A stretch of 64,000 nucleotides of DNA from Halobacillus litoralis (lineage in GTDB: Bacteria; Bacillota; Bacilli; Bacillales; Halobacillaceae), in assembly GCF_009856445.1 (NCBI RefSeq), contig NZ_WMFA01000011.1:1-64000 (forward strand). The letters are read 5' to 3'. This document shows, one piece after another, positions 1 to 9,395 of this stretch. The translations under genes and the position numbers were made by a program. The stretch's first letter is position 1. Each line of letters starts with the position of its first letter. The notes under the pieces are model-generated. The model saw only the letters and a program-made list of their open reading frames with translations. It was not told the DNA's origin and made no database searches.

Positions 1-23
1 TATAAGTGTCTCGAAACCACTTC
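1..23 (-). repeat. End of a dispersed repeat copy (cut by window edge)
   Basis: The first 23 bases match, with one difference, the last bases of the repeat copy at 38823-39008 (TCTCGAAACCACTTC at the end of both). The rest of this copy lies left of the window. It has the same orientation as the 38823 copy and is opposed to the copy at 211-396. Confidence 0.6.
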
Positions 24-210
24 TAAAAGGGTCAGCTTGAATGGTTGAGGGAAGTGGATGATTCGAACACCTGTATTCATAAATAAGGTTCCAAATCTTC
101 TCCCCTATGCGGGCATATAGTGCGTTCTATCAAGCATTTGCGTATGCTAAACGTCAACGAGGTAGAGTTTAAATCATTCACTTCTCATATCCATACAAGC
201 TGATTTTTAA

Positions 211-396
211 GTAGTGGTTTCGAGAACCATACTTGGTTAAAGGGGCGAAGGGAAATGGCGAGACTCCTGCGGGAAAAAAGTGCAGGGTGAGACCCCACAG
301 GACGCAGTCCGAGGAGGCTCACCGCGCTCCCGCGGAAAGCGAGCTATTCCCCGCAGCCCCCATCCACTCAGCATAAGGCTCGAAACTGAGTCTTCA
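211..396 (+). repeat. 186-bp GC-rich dispersed repeat, copy A
   Basis: This is a full-length copy and is nearly identical to the reverse complement of 38823-39008. The ends are imperfect inverted repeats (GTGGTTTCGAGA on the left, CGAAACTGAGTCTTC on the right). The interior folds on itself: 250-273 pairs imperfectly with 329-352, and GGTGAG near 287 pairs with CTCACC near 318. Similarity continues past the right end (AAGAAACCTGCCA), as in the copy ending at 39345. It carries no gene. Its length and terminal inverted repeats resemble a MITE-like non-autonomous element. Confidence 0.8.
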
Positions 397-489
397 AGAA
401 ACCTGCCATATAGTGGAATGTTAATTACGAATTGCGCCTTGGATAGAAAGGAAAACTGAAGTGTATTTTTACAAGAAGTTAACTAAATG

Positions 490-525
490 AAGACAAAAAA
501 AGACAGAAGCGAGGGAAGCTTCTGC
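490..525 (-). terminator. phoR terminator
   Basis: Stem CAGAAGC (504-510) pairs with GCTTCTG (518-524). On the minus strand it is followed by a run of seven T. It lies 80 bases beyond the phoR stop, so phoPR transcription ends before the repeats. Confidence 0.8.
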
Positions 526-604
526 CAAAAAGAGAAAACACCTTGGATGAAAGGGTTTCATTGGTATTCTATCGAAGTATTGTTAACCTTAATTTAATGA
601 AATA

Positions 605-2359
605 TTAATTTTCCGTAAACTTCTTAGGGATCTCAACATAAAACGCCGTCCCGACATCCACTTCACTTTCCACATGGATGGTCCCTTCGTGTGCTTCCAC
701 GATATGTTTAACAATGGCAAGACCGAGTCCGGTCCCTCCGGAGTTCCTGCTTCTCGCTTTATCCACACGATAGAATCTTTCAAAGATCCGGGATATTTCT
801 TCTTTTGGTATTCCTACGCCATTATCAGTAATTTTAATCGTTACATGGTTTTCTGATTCTTGAAATTCTAATGTAACTTCCCCTTCATCACCTGAATAAT
901 TAATGGCATTTGTAAGCAAGTTCATAAACACTTGCTTCAAGCGGCTGGAATCACCCTGTATTTTCGTATTTCCTTGCACGGAAGCATGAAGTTTCACTTG
1001 TTTTTGGTCAGCGTGTTGTTCCACAATCGGCAGTAAGTCATTTAATAACCGTTGAACTTCAATCTGTTCAACATTTAAAAGGAAGTCATCTCTTTCAAGT
1101 TTGGACAATTCCAAAAGGTCTTGAATCAAGGACTGCAGACGACCACTTTCTTTTAAAATGATTTGTAAAAACTGCTCGAGCATCTTTTCATCTTTCATAG
1201 CCCCATCAAGCAAGGTTTCTGAAAAGCCGCGGATGGAAGTAATAGGTGTCTTTAATTCATGAGATACATTAGCTACGAAATCTTTTCTCATTTGCTCCAG
1301 CTGCTTCAGCTCTGATATATCATGAAATACTAAGACAACCCCTCTCCATTTTCGGTCTTCGCTAAAGATGGGTGCTCCGGTTACCTCCAAGTGTTTCCTG
1401 TCGATATTAACAGGCAACACAAACGTTTCGCTTATCGTTTCCTCGAACATATAGATTTTCTGGACGGTTTCGTGAATCGTTGTATAAGGGATAGCATCGT
1501 GATACAAATGACCAATAAAATCGTTTTGTACACCTTTAAACGTTTCTAAGAACGCACGATTCGTAAGGAGAATATATCCCTTTTCATCAATGAGTACTAA
1601 CCCATTGCCCATATTATTAATAACTGCTTCTAACTGATTCTCCTGCATCCCCTTTGTACTCGTCATTTCCTGCAGATTTCTGGCAAGAATATTAATTGAC
1701 TGGCTTAATTGACCTGCTTCGCCAAAGTGCCCCTCATAAGTTCTTGCTTTATAATTTCCTTTTGCAAGTTGTGTGGCTACATTAGCGGCTGAACGAATAG
1801 GGCGAATATATTTAGAGAATACGTTAAACCCAATAACAAAAATGACTAAAAGACCAAGAAGTAACGTAAAACCGATTAAAAGCCAAATATTCTTTGTAAT
1901 ATTGGTCAAAGCTTCCACGGGTGAGAGAAGGATAAGGGTGCCATTTATATCATCTACACTGTTATTCACAGGGTAATAGAAAATATCATCGAGCATTTGC
2001 CCTTCATTCACCTGCGAAGTACCACCTTCTACCCTTGCCATGACTTCCTGCTTTTCGTCTTCACTAATGACTGGCACAGCCCCAACTGTATCAATCATTG
2101 TTTCTCCTGAATCCGATATAAAAACCATACCTGTATTCAGCTGTTCGCTGAAGTTATACAACTCATCCTGACTTACTTCACGGTCTTCGGTAAATTGATC
2201 CAAGTACGTGATGAAATATTGACTTTCCAACTCTACACGTTGTTCAAATATATTAATAAAATAGCCACGAGTCAGCTGCGCAAGGATAATTCCCAGCCCA
2301 AGCATGACAATGACCACTAAAACCGCATAGGTCATCAGTGGCCTAGTATTAGAACCCAT
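605..2359 (-). CDS. phoR: Phosphate-sensing histidine kinase PhoR
   Basis: Membrane sensor kinase of the PhoPR phosphate-starvation system; it phosphorylates PhoP. The 584 residues show a first membrane helix (about 10-31), an extracytoplasmic sensor region (32-157), a second helix (158-181), a HAMP linker, a PAS domain (about 238-350), the HisKA box FVANVSHELKTP with phospho-acceptor His367, and a HATPase with N box NLLTNAINYS, DNGVGI and GGTGLGLAI. The length matches B. subtilis PhoR. The ATG abuts the phoP stop, and its ribosome binding site (GGAGG) lies inside the end of phoP, which implies coupled translation. In B. subtilis the next gene is polA; here a terminator and repeats follow. 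Confidence 0.96.
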   Translation of the reverse strand: MGSNTRPLMTYAVLVVIVMLGLGIILAQLTRGYFINIFEQRVELESQYFITYLDQFTEDREVSQDELYNFSEQLNTGMVFISDSGETMIDTVGAVPVISEDEKQEVMARVEGGTSQVNEGQMLDDIFYYPVNNSVDDINGTLILLSPVEALTNITKNIWLLIGFTLLLGLLVIFVIGFNVFSKYIRPIRSAANVATQLAKGNYKARTYEGHFGEAGQLSQSINILARNLQEMTSTKGMQENQLEAVINNMGNGLVLIDEKGYILLTNRAFLETFKGVQNDFIGHLYHDAIPYTTIHETVQKIYMFEETISETFVLPVNIDRKHLEVTGAPIFSEDRKWRGVVLVFHDISELKQLEQMRKDFVANVSHELKTPITSIRGFSETLLDGAMKDEKMLEQFLQIILKESGRLQSLIQDLLELSKLERDDFLLNVEQIEVQRLLNDLLPIVEQHADQKQVKLHASVQGNTKIQGDSSRLKQVFMNLLTNAINYSGDEGEVTLEFQESENHVTIKITDNGVGIPKEEISRIFERFYRVDKARSRNSGGTGLGLAIVKHIVEAHEGTIHVESEVDVGTAFYVEIPKKFTEN

Positions 2360-3055
2360 TTACTTAGGCTCCTCCATTTTATATCCAAGCCCGCGTATGG
2401 TTTTTATATACACTGGCTTTTTCGTCTCGGGTTCAATTTTCTCACGTAAATGGCTCACATGGACATCAACAATACGAGTGTCGCCGGCGAAATCATAATT
2501 CCATACAGCACTTAACAGTTGGTCTCTGGAAAGAACACGCCCCAGGTTTTGTGCAAGGTAAAGAAGAAGCTCAAATTCTTTCGGCGTAAATGTTAAAGGT
2601 TCATCTTTAATGGTTGCCTCGTATTGTTCAGGGTAAATAGATAGATCGGCAATCTGAATAACCTTTTGATCGTTTACAACATTTTCACGAACCATTCTTC
2701 TTAAGATTGCTTTGATTCTAGCTACAACCTCTCTAGGACTAAATGGTTTGGTCAAATAATCATCAGCCCCAAGCTCAAGACCCAGAACCTTATCAAATTC
2801 ATCGTCCTTAGCGGTCAACATGAGTACAGGTGTATTCACTTGCATTTGCCTTAATTTCTTACATACTTCCATTCCATCCATTCCCGGGAGCATAACGTCA
2901 AGAACAATTAAGTCAAAATGATTCTTCGATGCTTTTTCAAGCGCATCTGTACCATTATAGGCCACGTCTGTCTCAAATCCAGCTTGATCGATATTATATT
3001 TTAATAAAGTCACAATAGATTCTTCATCATCTACAATTAAAATTTTCTGTTCCAA
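2360..3055 (-). CDS. phoP: Phosphate response regulator PhoP
   Basis: OmpR-type response regulator that binds Pho boxes of phosphate-starvation genes. The receiver domain (about 3-115) has acidic residues in VDDEES and phospho-acceptor Asp in VLDVMLPG. The C-terminal winged helix (about 130-230) contains TRIVDVHVSHLREK. I chose a TTG start at 3055: GAGGTG lies six bases upstream, the protein then starts MEQKILIVDDEE, and the phosphorylated Asp becomes residue 53 as in B. subtilis PhoP. An ATG at 3061 and a GTG at 3064 are in frame but overlap the ribosome binding site. Confidence 0.95.
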   Translation of the reverse strand: MEQKILIVDDEESIVTLLKYNIDQAGFETDVAYNGTDALEKASKNHFDLIVLDVMLPGMDGMEVCKKLRQMQVNTPVLMLTAKDDEFDKVLGLELGADDYLTKPFSPREVVARIKAILRRMVRENVVNDQKVIQIADLSIYPEQYEATIKDEPLTFTPKEFELLLYLAQNLGRVLSRDQLLSAVWNYDFAGDTRIVDVHVSHLREKIEPETKKPVYIKTIRGLGYKMEEPK

Positions 3056-3232
3056 TGCCATCACCTCAACTACAAGTTACTTTCATCATACAACGAAGTT
3101 TACAATTTGAATACGGAACTTTACTATTTTTACTTAATCTTAATATAGACATTAAGTTTCTCTTCATCCCTTGAATACACTCAATTATTTCATTCTTACA
3201 AAGAGTGATGAAACGTCCGGATGGACCAAAGA

Positions 3233-3282
3233 TGTTAAAAAAGAGGACAAGCCGCCAGTCTCTCTCGAGTACAAGCGGCTTG
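3233..3282 (-). terminator. Terminator after the MaoC-like gene
   Basis: Stem CAAGCCGC (3248-3255) pairs with GCGGCTTG (3275-3282). On the minus strand a run of six T follows. It isolates phoPR from the upstream genes. Confidence 0.75.
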
Positions 3283-3317
3283 CCATTATAGGTGATACCT
3301 AATCTACATTCTCTTGT

Positions 3318-3794
3318 TTAATAAAAGTTTTCAAGGGAGATGGCATTCATGGAATCAGGTTCGTACGGAGGGCGGACGATAAGCGTTCCTTTGACTACTT
3401 CATCACCTTCTTCATCATATCCTGTAACATGAAGTTCCACTTCATGCTCTTCTTTATGAATGGCTGTTACTTCCGCTAGAAAACGAACTTCTCCATAATG
3501 ATACACAGGTTTAGGGTATTCTAGATTCTGGTGGATGATATGACTACCCGGACCAGGCAAATGCATGGATACAATGGAAGACACCATACCAAAGACCATT
3601 ACTGTTGGGACCACTGGGCGTTTAAAGGGGGTTTGTGAAGCATAATCATGTTGGATATACAAAGGATTTGCATCATTCGTCAAGCCTAGATACATAAGTA
3701 AATCACGATCTTCTACTGTAAAGGAAGTTTCAAATTTCTCTCCGGATCTTATGTCATTGATTTTCTTACCAAGCTTTCTCTTTTTGCCTAACAT
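3318..3794 (-). CDS. MaoC-like hydratase (hotdog fold)
   Basis: 158-residue protein of the MaoC-like (R)-enoyl-CoA hydratase type. Features are GEKFETSFTVEDRDLLMYLGLTND near the N-terminus, NPLYIQHDYASQTPFKRPVVPTVM with the hydratase-type Asn/His region, and a C-terminal hotdog strand set. A role in fatty-acid or polyester metabolism is inferred from the family only; the substrate is unknown. The gene is a single unit between two minus-strand terminators, so it is not simply part of citZ-icd-mdh. A 13/14 match to the CcpA cre consensus lies just upstream of the start. Confidence 0.75.
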   Translation of the reverse strand: MLGKKRKLGKKINDIRSGEKFETSFTVEDRDLLMYLGLTNDANPLYIQHDYASQTPFKRPVVPTVMVFGMVSSIVSMHLPGPGSHIIHQNLEYPKPVYHYGEVRFLAEVTAIHKEEHEVELHVTGYDEEGDEVVKGTLIVRPPYEPDSMNAISLENFY

Positions 3795-3806
3795 ATCCTC
3801 ACCTCT

Positions 3807-3820
3807 TGTAAGCGTTTTCC
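3807..3820 (-). promoter_or_regulatory. Candidate cre (CcpA) site before the MaoC-like gene
   Basis: On the minus strand GGAAAACGCTTACA matches TGWAANCGNTNWCA at 13 of 14 positions. It lies 12-26 bases upstream of the start codon and right after the mdh terminator. The position would suit a roadblock. No separate promoter is evident in the short gap, so function is uncertain. Confidence 0.4.
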
Positions 3821-3827
3821 TAACTGG

Positions 3828-3864
3828 TCAAAAAAGGGATCCGAGGGTTTTCCTCGAATCCCTT
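3828..3864 (-). terminator. mdh terminator
   Basis: AAGGGAT-CCGAGG pairs with CCTCG-AATCCCTT around a four-base loop, with a T-run on the minus strand side. It ends the citZ-icd-mdh transcript directly after mdh. Confidence 0.8.
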
Positions 3865-3869
3865 CTCTT

Positions 3870-4811
3870 TTATTTTAATACATTCAACACGTTTTTAACA
3901 GAATCCGCCGATTTATCCAACTGCTGTTTTTCTTCTTCTGTCAGTTCCAGCTCAATGACCTCTTCAATTCCATTGCCACCAAGGATAGTAGGAACGCCCA
4001 GATAGATCCCGTCATATCCATACTCCCCTTCTAAATAAGCAATAGAAGGAAGAATACGACGCTGATCTTTCAAAATCGCTTCTGCCATTTGAACTAATGA
4101 AGCAGCAGGTGCATAATAGGCACTTCCATTTCCAAGAAGACCGACGATTTCTCCTCCACCTTTACGCGTTCTTTCTACAATTGCATCCAGGCGCTCTTTT
4201 GAAATTAACTTCTCCAAAGGAATTCCACCCGCGAAAGAATAACGTGTAAGGGGCACCATATCATCACCGTGGCCACCAAGGACAAAGCCTGTGACGTCTT
4301 TGATGGATACATTAAGTTCTTCAGCAACAAACGTGCGGAATCGTGCTGTATCAAGGACGCCGGACTGTCCGATGACACGATTCTTAGGTAAACCAGCCTC
4401 TTGGAATACAGAATAGGTCATGGCATCAACAGGGTTCGTCAATACAACGATAAAACAATCTGGAGAGTTTTTGACAATTTCTTTCGTCACACTCTTCATG
4501 ATTTTTGAATTTGTATTGACCAGATCATCACGACTCATACCAGGCTTACGAGCTATTCCTGCAGTGATGATGACAAGGTCTGAATCTTTCGTATCCTTAT
4601 AATCAGAAGTTCCAGTAACCTTGGCATCAAAACCCTGTACAGGACTCGCTTCCAGCATATCCAGAGCTTTCCCTTTCGTCGGATCCTCCATATCAGGAAC
4701 GTCAACGAGAACAACATCTCCCAGCTCTTTTTGTGCGAGCATAAGCGCTGTCGTGGCACCAGTGAAACCAGCACCGATTACGGATACTTTGTTTCTACGA
4801 ATAGCCATCAT
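3870..4811 (-). CDS. mdh: Malate dehydrogenase
   Basis: NAD-dependent oxidation of malate to oxaloacetate in the TCA cycle, cytoplasmic. The LDH-type Rossmann motif [12 protein letters not shown] lies at the N-terminus. The adenine-binding Asp is in [18 protein letters not shown]. Substrate arginines lie in [13 protein letters not shown] and in DTARFRTFV, and the catalytic His in [10 protein letters not shown]. At 313 residues the length is usual for the LDH-like malate dehydrogenases of Bacillus. Two adjacent ATGs follow GGAGAGTG; either may start. It is the last gene of citZ-icd-mdh, 20 bases after icd, and ends in a strong terminator. Confidence 0.96.
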   Translation of the reverse strand: MMAIRRNKVSVIGAGFTGATTALMLAQKELGDVVLVDVPDMEDPTKGKALDMLEASPVQGFDAKVTGTSDYKDTKDSDLVIITAGIARKPGMSRDDLVNTNSKIMKSVTKEIVKNSPDCFIVVLTNPVDAMTYSVFQEAGLPKNRVIGQSGVLDTARFRTFVAEELNVSIKDVTGFVLGGHGDDMVPLTRYSFAGGIPLEKLISKERLDAIVERTRKGGGEIVGLLGNGSAYYAPAASLVQMAEAILKDQRRILPSIAYLEGEYGYDGIYLGVPTILGGNGIEEVIELELTEEEKQQLDKSADSVKNVLNVLK

Positions 4812-4831
4812 GATCCACTCTCCCTTATTGA

Positions 4832-6106
4832 TTAATCCATATTTTTAATCAGTTCATCACCGAACTCGGAGCACTTCACTTCTGTTGCGCCTTCCATCAT
4901 ACGAGCGAAATCATATGTGACTACTTTACTTCCGATCGTTTTGTCCATAGATTTCGTGATCAAGTCAGCCGCTTCTCTCCAACCAAGGTGTTCAAGCATA
5001 AGCACACCAGAAAGGATAACAGAAGACGGATTCACTTTATCAAGACCCGCATATTTAGGAGCTGTACCATGTGTCGCTTCAAAGATCGCATGTCCTGTTT
5101 CAAAGTTGATGTTTGCCCCTGGAGCAATCCCGATTCCACCGACTTGTGCAGCGAGTGCATCAGAGATGTAATCTCCGTTCAGGTTCATCGTTGCAACAAC
5201 ATCGAACTCTTTTGGACGAGTAAGAATCTGTTGAAGGAAGATATCTGCAATGGCATCTTTTACGATGATCTTACCTTCAGCTTCTGCTGCATCCTGAGCT
5301 TTGTTTGCTGCTTCTTTTCCTTCTTTTTCTACGATACGGTCATATTCTGCCCAAGTGAATACTTTATCCGCATACTCCTCTTCAGCAACTTCATAACCCC
5401 ATGCTTTGAAGGAGCCTTCTGTGAACTTCATAATGTTTCCTTTGTGTACAAGCGTGACGTTTTTACGACCCTCGTTTAATGCATAATCAATTGCTGCACG
5501 AACTAGACGCTTTGTACCTTCTTCAGATACCGGCTTAATTCCGATTCCGGAAGTTTCAGGGAAACGAATGTTATGTACACCCATTTCATTTTGAAGGAAG
5601 TCGATGACCTTCTTCACTTCTGGTGTTCCTTTTTGCCACTCAATACCTGCATAAATATCTTCAGTGTTTTCACGGAAGATTGCCATGTCCGTATCTTCTG
5701 GACGCTTAACTGGAGAAGGTACTCCTTCGAAGTAGCGTACAGGACGAAGGCATGTAAACAAATCCAACTCTTGACGAAGGGCTACGTTCAATGAACGGAT
5801 TCCTCCACCAATTGGAGTTGTCAAAGGACCCTTAATTGCAATCTTGTAATCTCTGATTGTATCCAGTGTCGCTTCTGGAAGCCACTCACCTGTTTCATCA
5901 TATGCTTTTTGACCAGCAAGTACTTCTTTCCACTCGATGGATTTCTCACTATTGTATGCTTTATCCACGGCAGCTTCGATGACGCGGCTTGCGGCTGCCC
6001 AAATATCAGGACCGATTCCATCACCTTCGATGTAAGGAATAACCGGACGATCTGGTACATTTAGTGATCCGTTTTGTTCTACTGTAATTTTTTGTGCTTG
6101 TGTCAC
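4832..6106 (-). CDS. icd: NADP-dependent isocitrate dehydrogenase
   Basis: Oxidative decarboxylation of isocitrate to 2-oxoglutarate in the TCA cycle. The 424-residue protein has [14 protein letters not shown] at the N-terminus, the phosphate-binding loop with [13 protein letters not shown], the substrate arginines in [17 protein letters not shown], and metal-binding aspartates in the [12 protein letters not shown] region. [13 protein letters not shown] follows near the C-terminus. The size matches B. subtilis Icd. It sits 110 bases after citZ and 20 before mdh in the conserved operon. Confidence 0.97.
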   Translation of the reverse strand: MTQAQKITVEQNGSLNVPDRPVIPYIEGDGIGPDIWAAASRVIEAAVDKAYNSEKSIEWKEVLAGQKAYDETGEWLPEATLDTIRDYKIAIKGPLTTPIGGGIRSLNVALRQELDLFTCLRPVRYFEGVPSPVKRPEDTDMAIFRENTEDIYAGIEWQKGTPEVKKVIDFLQNEMGVHNIRFPETSGIGIKPVSEEGTKRLVRAAIDYALNEGRKNVTLVHKGNIMKFTEGSFKAWGYEVAEEEYADKVFTWAEYDRIVEKEGKEAANKAQDAAEAEGKIIVKDAIADIFLQQILTRPKEFDVVATMNLNGDYISDALAAQVGGIGIAPGANINFETGHAIFEATHGTAPKYAGLDKVNPSSVILSGVLMLEHLGWREAADLITKSMDKTIGSKVVTYDFARMMEGATEVKCSEFGDELIKNMD

Positions 6107-6216
6107 AATAAACCCTCCTAATATTTTGTAAGAAATATGGATGGATCATCCTTTTCTATCATACGTTAAAATAGGTTGAATAAAAAGGGAGGCTTGCCGG
6201 TATTACGGCAGCGCTC

Positions 6217-7335
6217 TTATCGATCCTCAATTGGTGTATAACTTTGTCCTTTCGGTCCTACGTATTCCGCACGAGGACGAATCAGACGGTTGTTGGAGTA
6301 CTGCTCGAGAATATGTGCCAACCAGCCGGACACTCGGGAAACAGCAAAGATTGGTGTGAAAATATCGTGATCGATTCCAAGACTATGATAGACAGAAGCT
6401 GAATAAAAGTCCACGTTTGCAGGAAGACCTTTATTTTCTTTGATATAGTCCTCAATTTTAATAGACATTTCATAGTATTTAGAATGTCCTGTAAGTCCTG
6501 TTAATTCACGGGACATTTCTCTCAGGTGTTTTGCACGTGGATCACCAGAACGATAGACACGGTGGCCCATACCCATGATTTTTTCTTTATTTTCGAGCTT
6601 TTTCTCAATGGCCGGAATCGCGTTCTCGACGCTACCAATTTCCGTCAGCATCTTCATGACGCGTTCATTCGCACCGCCGTGCAATGGCCCTTTCAAAGCT
6701 CCAATAGCAGCTGTTACGCCGGAGTAGACATCAGAAAGCGTAGCTACACAGACACGAGCTGTAAAAGTAGACGCATTCAGTTCATGATCAGCGTGAAGAA
6801 CTAGTGCTTTATTAAAAGCTTCCACTTCCAAATCTTCCGGGTCTTTTCCGTTGAGCATATAAAGGAAATTTCCTGCAAAACTTAAATCTTTTTTAGGTGC
6901 AACCGGCTCTTCACCTTTACGGATACGGGCAAAAGCAGTGACAACTGTAGGGATTTTTGCTTGTAAACGCAGTGCTTTCCGCTTGTTCGCTTCCTCTTCC
7001 ATGACATCAGATTCAGGATCATAGAGCCCAAGCATGGAAACAGCTGTACGTAAAGCAGCCATAGGGTGTACTGTCGATAGATCATAAGACTTCAGATGAT
7101 CGACAACTTCAGTCGGAATGTCCATATTTGAAATAAGTTCTTCTTTAAAAGCAGCCAATTCTTTTTTGTTTGGTAGCTTCTGGTTCCAGAGAAGGTAGAC
7201 AACTTCTTCAAAACTGGAGTTATTTGCCAGGTCATCGATATCATATCCGACATATGTCAGTTTATCGTCGATGATTGAACTTATGGATGATTCAGTTGCT
7301 GTAATTCCTTCAAGACCTTTAGTTGATGATGACAT
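6217..7335 (-). CDS. citZ: Citrate synthase (CitZ type)
   Basis: Condenses acetyl-CoA and oxaloacetate to citrate; entry step of the TCA cycle. The 372-residue short Gram-positive form carries GLEGITATESSIS and YVGYDIDDLA at the N-terminus, catalytic His in LHGGANERVM and MGHRVYRSGDPRAK, and catalytic Asp in NVDFYSASVYHSLG. I chose the ATG at 7335, preceded by AGGGAGAG; the longer frame to 7380 lacks a ribosome binding site and family similarity. It is the first gene of citZ-icd-mdh. A sigma-A promoter lies about 100 bases upstream, with two possible cre sites near it. Confidence 0.96.
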   Translation of the reverse strand: MSSSTKGLEGITATESSISSIIDDKLTYVGYDIDDLANNSSFEEVVYLLWNQKLPNKKELAAFKEELISNMDIPTEVVDHLKSYDLSTVHPMAALRTAVSMLGLYDPESDVMEEEANKRKALRLQAKIPTVVTAFARIRKGEEPVAPKKDLSFAGNFLYMLNGKDPEDLEVEAFNKALVLHADHELNASTFTARVCVATLSDVYSGVTAAIGALKGPLHGGANERVMKMLTEIGSVENAIPAIEKKLENKEKIMGMGHRVYRSGDPRAKHLREMSRELTGLTGHSKYYEMSIKIEDYIKENKGLPANVDFYSASVYHSLGIDHDIFTPIFAVSRVSGWLAHILEQYSNNRLIRPRAEYVGPKGQSYTPIEDR

Positions 7336-7383
7336 ACAATCTCTCCCTTTCAAAAATTCCTTTTTCCTTAATACTCTCAAATA

Positions 7384-7397
7384 AGAAAACGCTTTAC
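7384..7397 (-). promoter_or_regulatory. Possible cre site in the citZ leader
   Basis: On the minus strand GTAAAGCGTTTTCT matches the cre consensus at 11 of 14 positions. It lies roughly 35-50 bases downstream of the predicted start site, a location known for cre at B. subtilis citZ. A second imperfect site, TGAAACCGTTTAAT (12 of 14), lies at 7470-7483 just upstream of the -35 on the plus strand. Confidence 0.4.
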
Positions 7398-7439
7398 TAT
7401 TTGCTTATTTACCCTTATAGGAAAACTACCCCACAGACA

Positions 7440-7469
7440 ATTATAAAGTATTCTGAAGAGAATGTGAAT
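7440..7469 (-). promoter_or_regulatory. citZ sigma-A promoter
   Basis: Reading on the minus strand: -35 TTCACA (7469-7464), an 18-base spacer and -10 TATAAT (7445-7440). The predicted start is near 7433, about 100 bases before the citZ ATG. Confidence 0.65.
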
Positions 7470-7599
7470 TGAAACCGTTTAATTTTGCAGGATTTTATCG
7501 AATATTCCTACATAATTATTAGAATTTATACATTCGTTCCTATCTTTTTCACTGCAATTAAAAAAACATACTCATTTTCATAAAGGGGAGGTGGATAAT

Positions 7600-8712
7600 T
7601 TGGATAACCAAATATTAAAAATGATACAACGTTCGATTCTAGTCATCCTTAGTACAATCAGCCTTCTATTCTTCACTTATTTTTCCTGGATATACTTGCA
7701 GCCATTTATCTTTGCTATTCTGTTATCTGTCTTCTTCCAACCCTTTATTCAATTATTTAACACACACCTCAGGATCCCAAGAGGCATGTCTATATTGCTA
7801 GTTCTGTTTATTTTCGGTGGGCTTGCGGGAGGGCTGTTGGCTTTATTGGTGGCTGAAATCATTCGTGGTATTCAGTATTTGGCGGCCGGAGTTCCTGGAC
7901 ACTTCTCTTTACTAACGAATTACCTGACTCAAAAAGTTATGAATACTTTAAGCCCCTTATTATCAAAAGGGCAAGCATTCACCGACAAATTAAGTGTAAA
8001 TCAGCAGCAAACATTGGAAGAATATCTGAAGGTGGCTCAGGACAAATTCAGTGAGACAAGCCTCTCCTTGTTAAACAGCGCACTTGAAGCTACAGGCATT
8101 TTTCTTGCAGAGCTTCCATCCTCTTTCGCTTTTGTCTTCATTACTCTGCTTGCTACTTTTTTCATATGTAAAGACTGGAATATTATTATGAAGTTTTTAA
8201 AAAAAGTTTTTCCTGAAACACTGTCGGCACGTATGTACATCTTCCAGGACGAATTTATTCAAACAATTAAAGGACTGATCCGGGCGCAGTGCATGCTCGT
8301 TATGATTTCAACTTCTATCATCGCTACCGGGTTATTAATCATTGGAGCACCACACCCTTTGACCATAACATTTCTTGCTGCACTTGTCGATTTCATTCCT
8401 TATGTCGGAACAGGGATCATTTTTATTCCGTGGATCATTTATCAATTTCTCACAGGAGAATTCATGATGACCATCGGTTTATCCATTCTTTATATGGTTG
8501 TGATACTTACAAGACAAACACTGGAACCAAAATTGCTCGCCGATCATTTCGGGGTCCCACCTATCATCCTCCTCATTAGCCTTTTTCTCGGTTTTCAATT
8601 GTTTGGTGGATTGGGAATGTTGATCAGTCCCATCGCCCTCATGACGGTACAGACATTAGTGAAAACAGGAGTAACGAAGGAAATTTGGAGTTACATCATT
8701 GGGAGACCATAG
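7600..8712 (+). CDS. ytvI: AI-2E-family membrane protein YtvI
   Basis: Polytopic membrane protein of the AI-2E/YtvI transporter-like family, about 370 residues. There are N-terminal paired helices (about 10-50), a helix around 60-85, a long hydrophilic stretch (about 90-170) and a C-terminal block of helices with the family-typical DFIPYVGTGIIFIPW and LEPKLLADHFGVPPIILLISL. The substrate is unknown. In B. subtilis ytvI lies in this neighbourhood. I prefer the TTG at 7600: GGGGAGGTG lies six bases upstream, while the in-frame GTG at 7591 is part of that site. Confidence 0.85.
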   Translation: MDNQILKMIQRSILVILSTISLLFFTYFSWIYLQPFIFAILLSVFFQPFIQLFNTHLRIPRGMSILLVLFIFGGLAGGLLALLVAEIIRGIQYLAAGVPGHFSLLTNYLTQKVMNTLSPLLSKGQAFTDKLSVNQQQTLEEYLKVAQDKFSETSLSLLNSALEATGIFLAELPSSFAFVFITLLATFFICKDWNIIMKFLKKVFPETLSARMYIFQDEFIQTIKGLIRAQCMLVMISTSIIATGLLIIGAPHPLTITFLAALVDFIPYVGTGIIFIPWIIYQFLTGEFMMTIGLSILYMVVILTRQTLEPKLLADHFGVPPIILLISLFLGFQLFGGLGMLISPIALMTVQTLVKTGVTKEIWSYIIGRP

Positions 8713-8853
8713 CCATGGAGAGGAGCATTTGAAAAGTTGCTGGTCATTTACAGCCATCCCTGGAGCTTACCATGGATAAAGAACCCAGATACACTTAGAT
8801 AAATAAATCTCCCACATTCAGGAGCCCATCTAAAAGAGATCATATCTATAACA

Positions 8854-8890
8854 AAACAAAAAAACTCAGAGAAAGGCTTCTCTGAGTTTG
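8854..8890 (-). terminator. fxsA terminator
   Basis: AAACTCAGAGAA pairs with TTCTCTGAGTTT around a four-base loop; on the minus strand seven T follow. It begins right at the end of fxsA. The preceding gap 8713-8853 shows no gene. Confidence 0.85.
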
Positions 8891-8893
8891 CAT

Positions 8894-9286
8894 TTATTTT
8901 CTGTATATTGTAATTGTCCCTTTTTGCATAGCTTTTTGAATCGCATTTCGTATGACCCGTTTGATCGGCAACCTCGTTGCCGGAAACAACAATAGAAATC
9001 CAATAGCATCCGTAATGAAACCAGGGGTGAGCAATACAGCTCCACCAACAAGTATGCAGGCACCATCTAAAAGTGTATCTTGAGGCATTTGTCCGTATTG
9101 AACGGATTGTTGGAAGTTCCTGATTGTTTCTAGCCCCTGCTTTTTGGCCAGCCATGCACCTAAAACGCCTGTCAGTATAATTAAAAGAATGACCCAGATG
9201 GGTCCGATTAAGTTTCCTGTCCATATGAGTACACCAATTTCTAAGGCGGGTACTACTAAAATAAAAAGCAATAACCAACGAAACAT
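8894..9286 (-). CDS. fxsA: FxsA family membrane protein
   Basis: 130-residue integral membrane protein of the FxsA family. In E. coli, FxsA overproduction blocks exclusion of phage T7 by the F plasmid; its role in Bacillus is unknown. The N-terminal half has helices in WLLLFILVVPALEIGVLIW and GPIWVILLIILTGVLGAWL, followed by AKKQGLETIRNFQ and a third hydrophobic part in LVGGAVLLTPGFITDAIGFL, then a basic tail. The ATG at 9286 follows GAAGGGAAG; the frame to 9307 is an extension. It lies downstream of pyk with a terminator between, as in B. subtilis. Confidence 0.9.
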   Translation of the reverse strand: MFRWLLLFILVVPALEIGVLIWTGNLIGPIWVILLIILTGVLGAWLAKKQGLETIRNFQQSVQYGQMPQDTLLDGACILVGGAVLLTPGFITDAIGFLLLFPATRLPIKRVIRNAIQKAMQKGTITIYRK

Positions 9287-9344
9287 AGAATCTTCCCTTC
9301 TTTCCATTTCCTCTATTATACCTTTTTTACAGATACAATGAAAA

Positions 9345-9382
9345 GAAAAGGCAGAGAAGTAAATACTCCTCTGCCTCTTTTA
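9345..9382 (-). terminator. pyk terminator
   Basis: AAAGGCAGAG pairs with CTCTGCCTCTTT; a T-rich run follows on the minus strand. It sits about 15 bases after the pyk stop and ends the pfkA-pyk transcript. Confidence 0.8.
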
Positions 9383-9395
9383 TTTTGTTTCCATT

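Noticed and set aside
3065-3230. TTTACA-like hexamers upstream of phoP as Pho boxes
   Set aside because: The spacing is not the 11-base repeat expected for PhoP binding; too weak to list.
4988-5479. 163-codon plus-strand ORF opposite icd
   Set aside because: Shadow of icd: composition (Cys, Phe, Ser rich) reflects the opposite strand, with no start signal.
6180-6216. Small hairpin TGCCG / CGGCA with T-rich tail between citZ and icd
   Set aside because: The stem is only five base pairs with a poor T-run; it may be a mild attenuator but is not convincing.
8748-9278. 176-codon minus-strand ORF overlapping fxsA
   Set aside because: Runs in another frame through fxsA and its terminator; fxsA is the recognisable gene.
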